A stretch of DNA of 5,744 nucleotides from the NCBI GenBank assembly GCA_025458735.1, contig JALORV010000073.1, forward strand, positions 1 to 5,744. Reading direction: 5' to 3'. The stretch comes from Burkholderiaceae bacterium. GTDB taxonomy: Bacteria > Pseudomonadota > Gammaproteobacteria > Burkholderiales > Burkholderiaceae. The notes below the pieces were generated by a model that was given only the letters and a program-made list of their open reading frames with translations, had not been told where the DNA came from and searched no databases. Numbering within the stretch: the stretch's first letter is position 1; each line of letters begins with the position of its first letter. The translations under genes and the position numbers were made by a program. This document shows, piece after piece, positions 4,562-5,744 of this stretch.

Positions 4562-5743
4562 ATGGCGAACATCACCACCGTCACGGGGCGAGACAGCCTC
4601 AAGGCCCGGCACGCTTCGTATTGGCTCAAGGTCGCCACCGGCGCCTACCTGGGCTTTCGGAAGCTCACGCCGACCAGCGTCGGCACCTGGGTCGCGCGGG
4701 CCCGCGACGCCGAGACCGGCGGGACCAAGAAGCACAGCCTGGGCGACTTCGAGGACCTGCCCGCCTCGCAACGCTATGACGCGGCAAAGAAGGCGGCAGA
4801 TGCGTGGTTCGCCCACCTGGGGCGCGGCGGCACGACCGATGCCGTGACCGTCAAGACGGCGTGCTCGAACTACGTCAAGCACGTCAGGGCCACCAAGGGC
4901 GACAAGCAGGCCGACGACATCGAGGCCCGATACGCGCGCTGGGTCAACGACGAAAAGCTCGCCGCCGTCGACCTGCAGAAGCTCACCCGGCCGCAAGTCG
5001 AGGCGTGGCGCCGGAAGCTGGAGAAGACCATCGTCGTCGTCAACCCCTACGCCGCCGCCGAGGATCAGATCACGCGCGAGCGTTCGAAGTCTTCAGTCAA
5101 CCGCGACCAGACGGCGCTGCGAGCCGCGCTCAACCACGCCCATGACGCCGGCCACGCCACCAGCGACATGGCATGGCGCGTGGCGCTGCGGCCCATCAAG
5201 AATGCCGACGGCCAGCGCGATGCCTATCTCGACCGTGACCAGCGACGGGCACTCATCGCCCAGGCGCCGGCCGACGTGGCCGAGTTCCTGCGCGGTCTGT
5301 CGCTGGTGCCGCTGCGGCCTGGTGCGCTGGCCGGGTTGACCGTGGCCCACTTCGACCGCCGGCTCGGCGTGCTCACCATCGGCAAGGACAAGACCGGCCG
5401 GGACCGCCGGATCAAGCTGCCCCCGTTCGCCGCGGAGTTCTTCGACGGCCACGCCAAAGACAAGACGCCGGCCGCGCCGCTGCTGGCCCGCGCCGACGGC
5501 TCGGCGTGGAACAAGGATGCGTGGAAGAAGCCGATCCGCGCTGCGGCGCTCAAGGCCAAGCTGCCGGCCGCCATCACGGCCTACGCGATGAGGCATTCGA
5601 CCATCACCGACTTGGTCAGCAGCGGCCTTGATCTGCTGACCACGGCGCAGTTGTCGGGCACGTCGGTCGCCATGATCGAAAAGCACTACGGCCACCTGCA
5701 GAGCCAGCGCGCAGCCGATGCGCTGGCTGCGCTGGCGCTGTGA
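4562..5743 (+). CDS. Tyrosine recombinase / site-specific integrase
   Basis: This complete 393-residue integrase starts at ATG 4562, behind TGGAGGT at 4551-4557. An upstream ATG at 4532 is in frame but lacks a ribosome binding site and falls in the arm-repeat region. Residues 1-90 look like an arm-binding N-terminal domain (SYWLKV, YLGFRK, GTWVARARD). Residues about 95-205 are the helical core-binding domain (VKTACSNYVKHVRA, SSVNRDQTALRAALNHA). Residues 220-390 are the catalytic domain, with R252 in LRPGALAGLT, a lysine at K275 or K277 in GKDKTGR, Y341-x-x-R344 in YAMRHSTITDL, T367 in LSGTSVAMIE, and the nucleophile Y376 in KHYGHL. The canonical HxxR and GH motifs are YxxR and GT, variants I recall in some phage and island integrases. 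It would recombine the adjacent tRNA-Val-derived core. The gene points away from the att site, so the element lies to the right. Confidence 0.96.
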   Translation: MANITTVTGRDSLKARHASYWLKVATGAYLGFRKLTPTSVGTWVARARDAETGGTKKHSLGDFEDLPASQRYDAAKKAADAWFAHLGRGGTTDAVTVKTACSNYVKHVRATKGDKQADDIEARYARWVNDEKLAAVDLQKLTRPQVEAWRRKLEKTIVVVNPYAAAEDQITRERSKSSVNRDQTALRAALNHAHDAGHATSDMAWRVALRPIKNADGQRDAYLDRDQRRALIAQAPADVAEFLRGLSLVPLRPGALAGLTVAHFDRRLGVLTIGKDKTGRDRRIKLPPFAAEFFDGHAKDKTPAAPLLARADGSAWNKDAWKKPIRAAALKAKLPAAITAYAMRHSTITDLVSSGLDLLTTAQLSGTSVAMIEKHYGHLQSQRAADALAALAL

Positions 5744-5744
5744 G

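Noticed and set aside
5093..5695. Minus-strand frame of 200 codons inside the integrase
   Set aside because: It is a shadow of the integrase catalytic domain, with no independent start signal or family resemblance.
1..5744. CRISPR array or retron-like RNA structure
   Set aside because: There is no regularly spaced repeat-spacer pattern and no reverse transcriptase motif on either strand; the only short repeats are the 9-, 11- and 16-bp ones listed.

Overview
The window is high-GC DNA of a proteobacterial chromosome. The codon use (strong G/C at third positions), the tRNA 3' end with encoded CCA, and the protein families point to a betaproteobacterium, most likely Burkholderiales. This assignment is an inference, because no rRNA or marker gene is present.

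Left third (1-2250): an eroded, rearranged stretch. On the minus strand is the N-terminus of an FAD-dependent amine-type oxidoreductase that runs off the left edge. Divergent from it on the plus strand is a small PPOX-type flavin-binding protein (323-640) that appears to have lost an internal block. Directly after its stop codon lies the N-terminal ~185 residues of a very large SNF2/DEAD-box helicase on the minus strand (about 1209-655), missing the rest of the protein. Beyond the helicase start are a perfect 16-bp tandem repeat, a doubtful fragment of a conserved hypothetical, and the C-terminal tail of an IS91-type transposase whose zinc-knuckle cysteines are degraded (about 1721-1963). This reads as a site of repeated insertion and deletion.

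Middle (2312-4132): cargo of phage or island type. One intact gene with a good ribosome binding site encodes a 264-residue protein with an N-terminal peptidoglycan-binding domain and a CHAP/NlpC-like cysteine peptidase domain, and no signal peptide. After a gene-poor stretch comes a broken P27-family phage terminase small subunit (about 3384-3731). It overlaps by ATGA a 70-aa unknown gene, which is followed 3 bases later by a 62-aa gene resembling a ribbon-helix-helix protein. No terminase large subunit, portal or capsid gene follows.

Right third (4133-5743): an integration module. It contains an 11-bp tandem repeat, a perfect 10-bp stem terminator, the 3' half of a tRNA-Val(CAC) on the minus strand (4379-4423), a second 11-bp tandem repeat related to the first, and a complete 393-aa tyrosine recombinase ending at the right edge. 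The polarity of the tRNA fragment implies that the element owning this integrase extends to the right of the window. The phage-like genes on the left would then be flanking or older material, possibly from an earlier insertion at the same tRNA locus.

The most interesting features are the compact att/arm-site architecture, the signal-less peptidoglycan hydrolase, and the chain of gene-truncation scars on the left. I do not see a clearly new defence or metabolic system.
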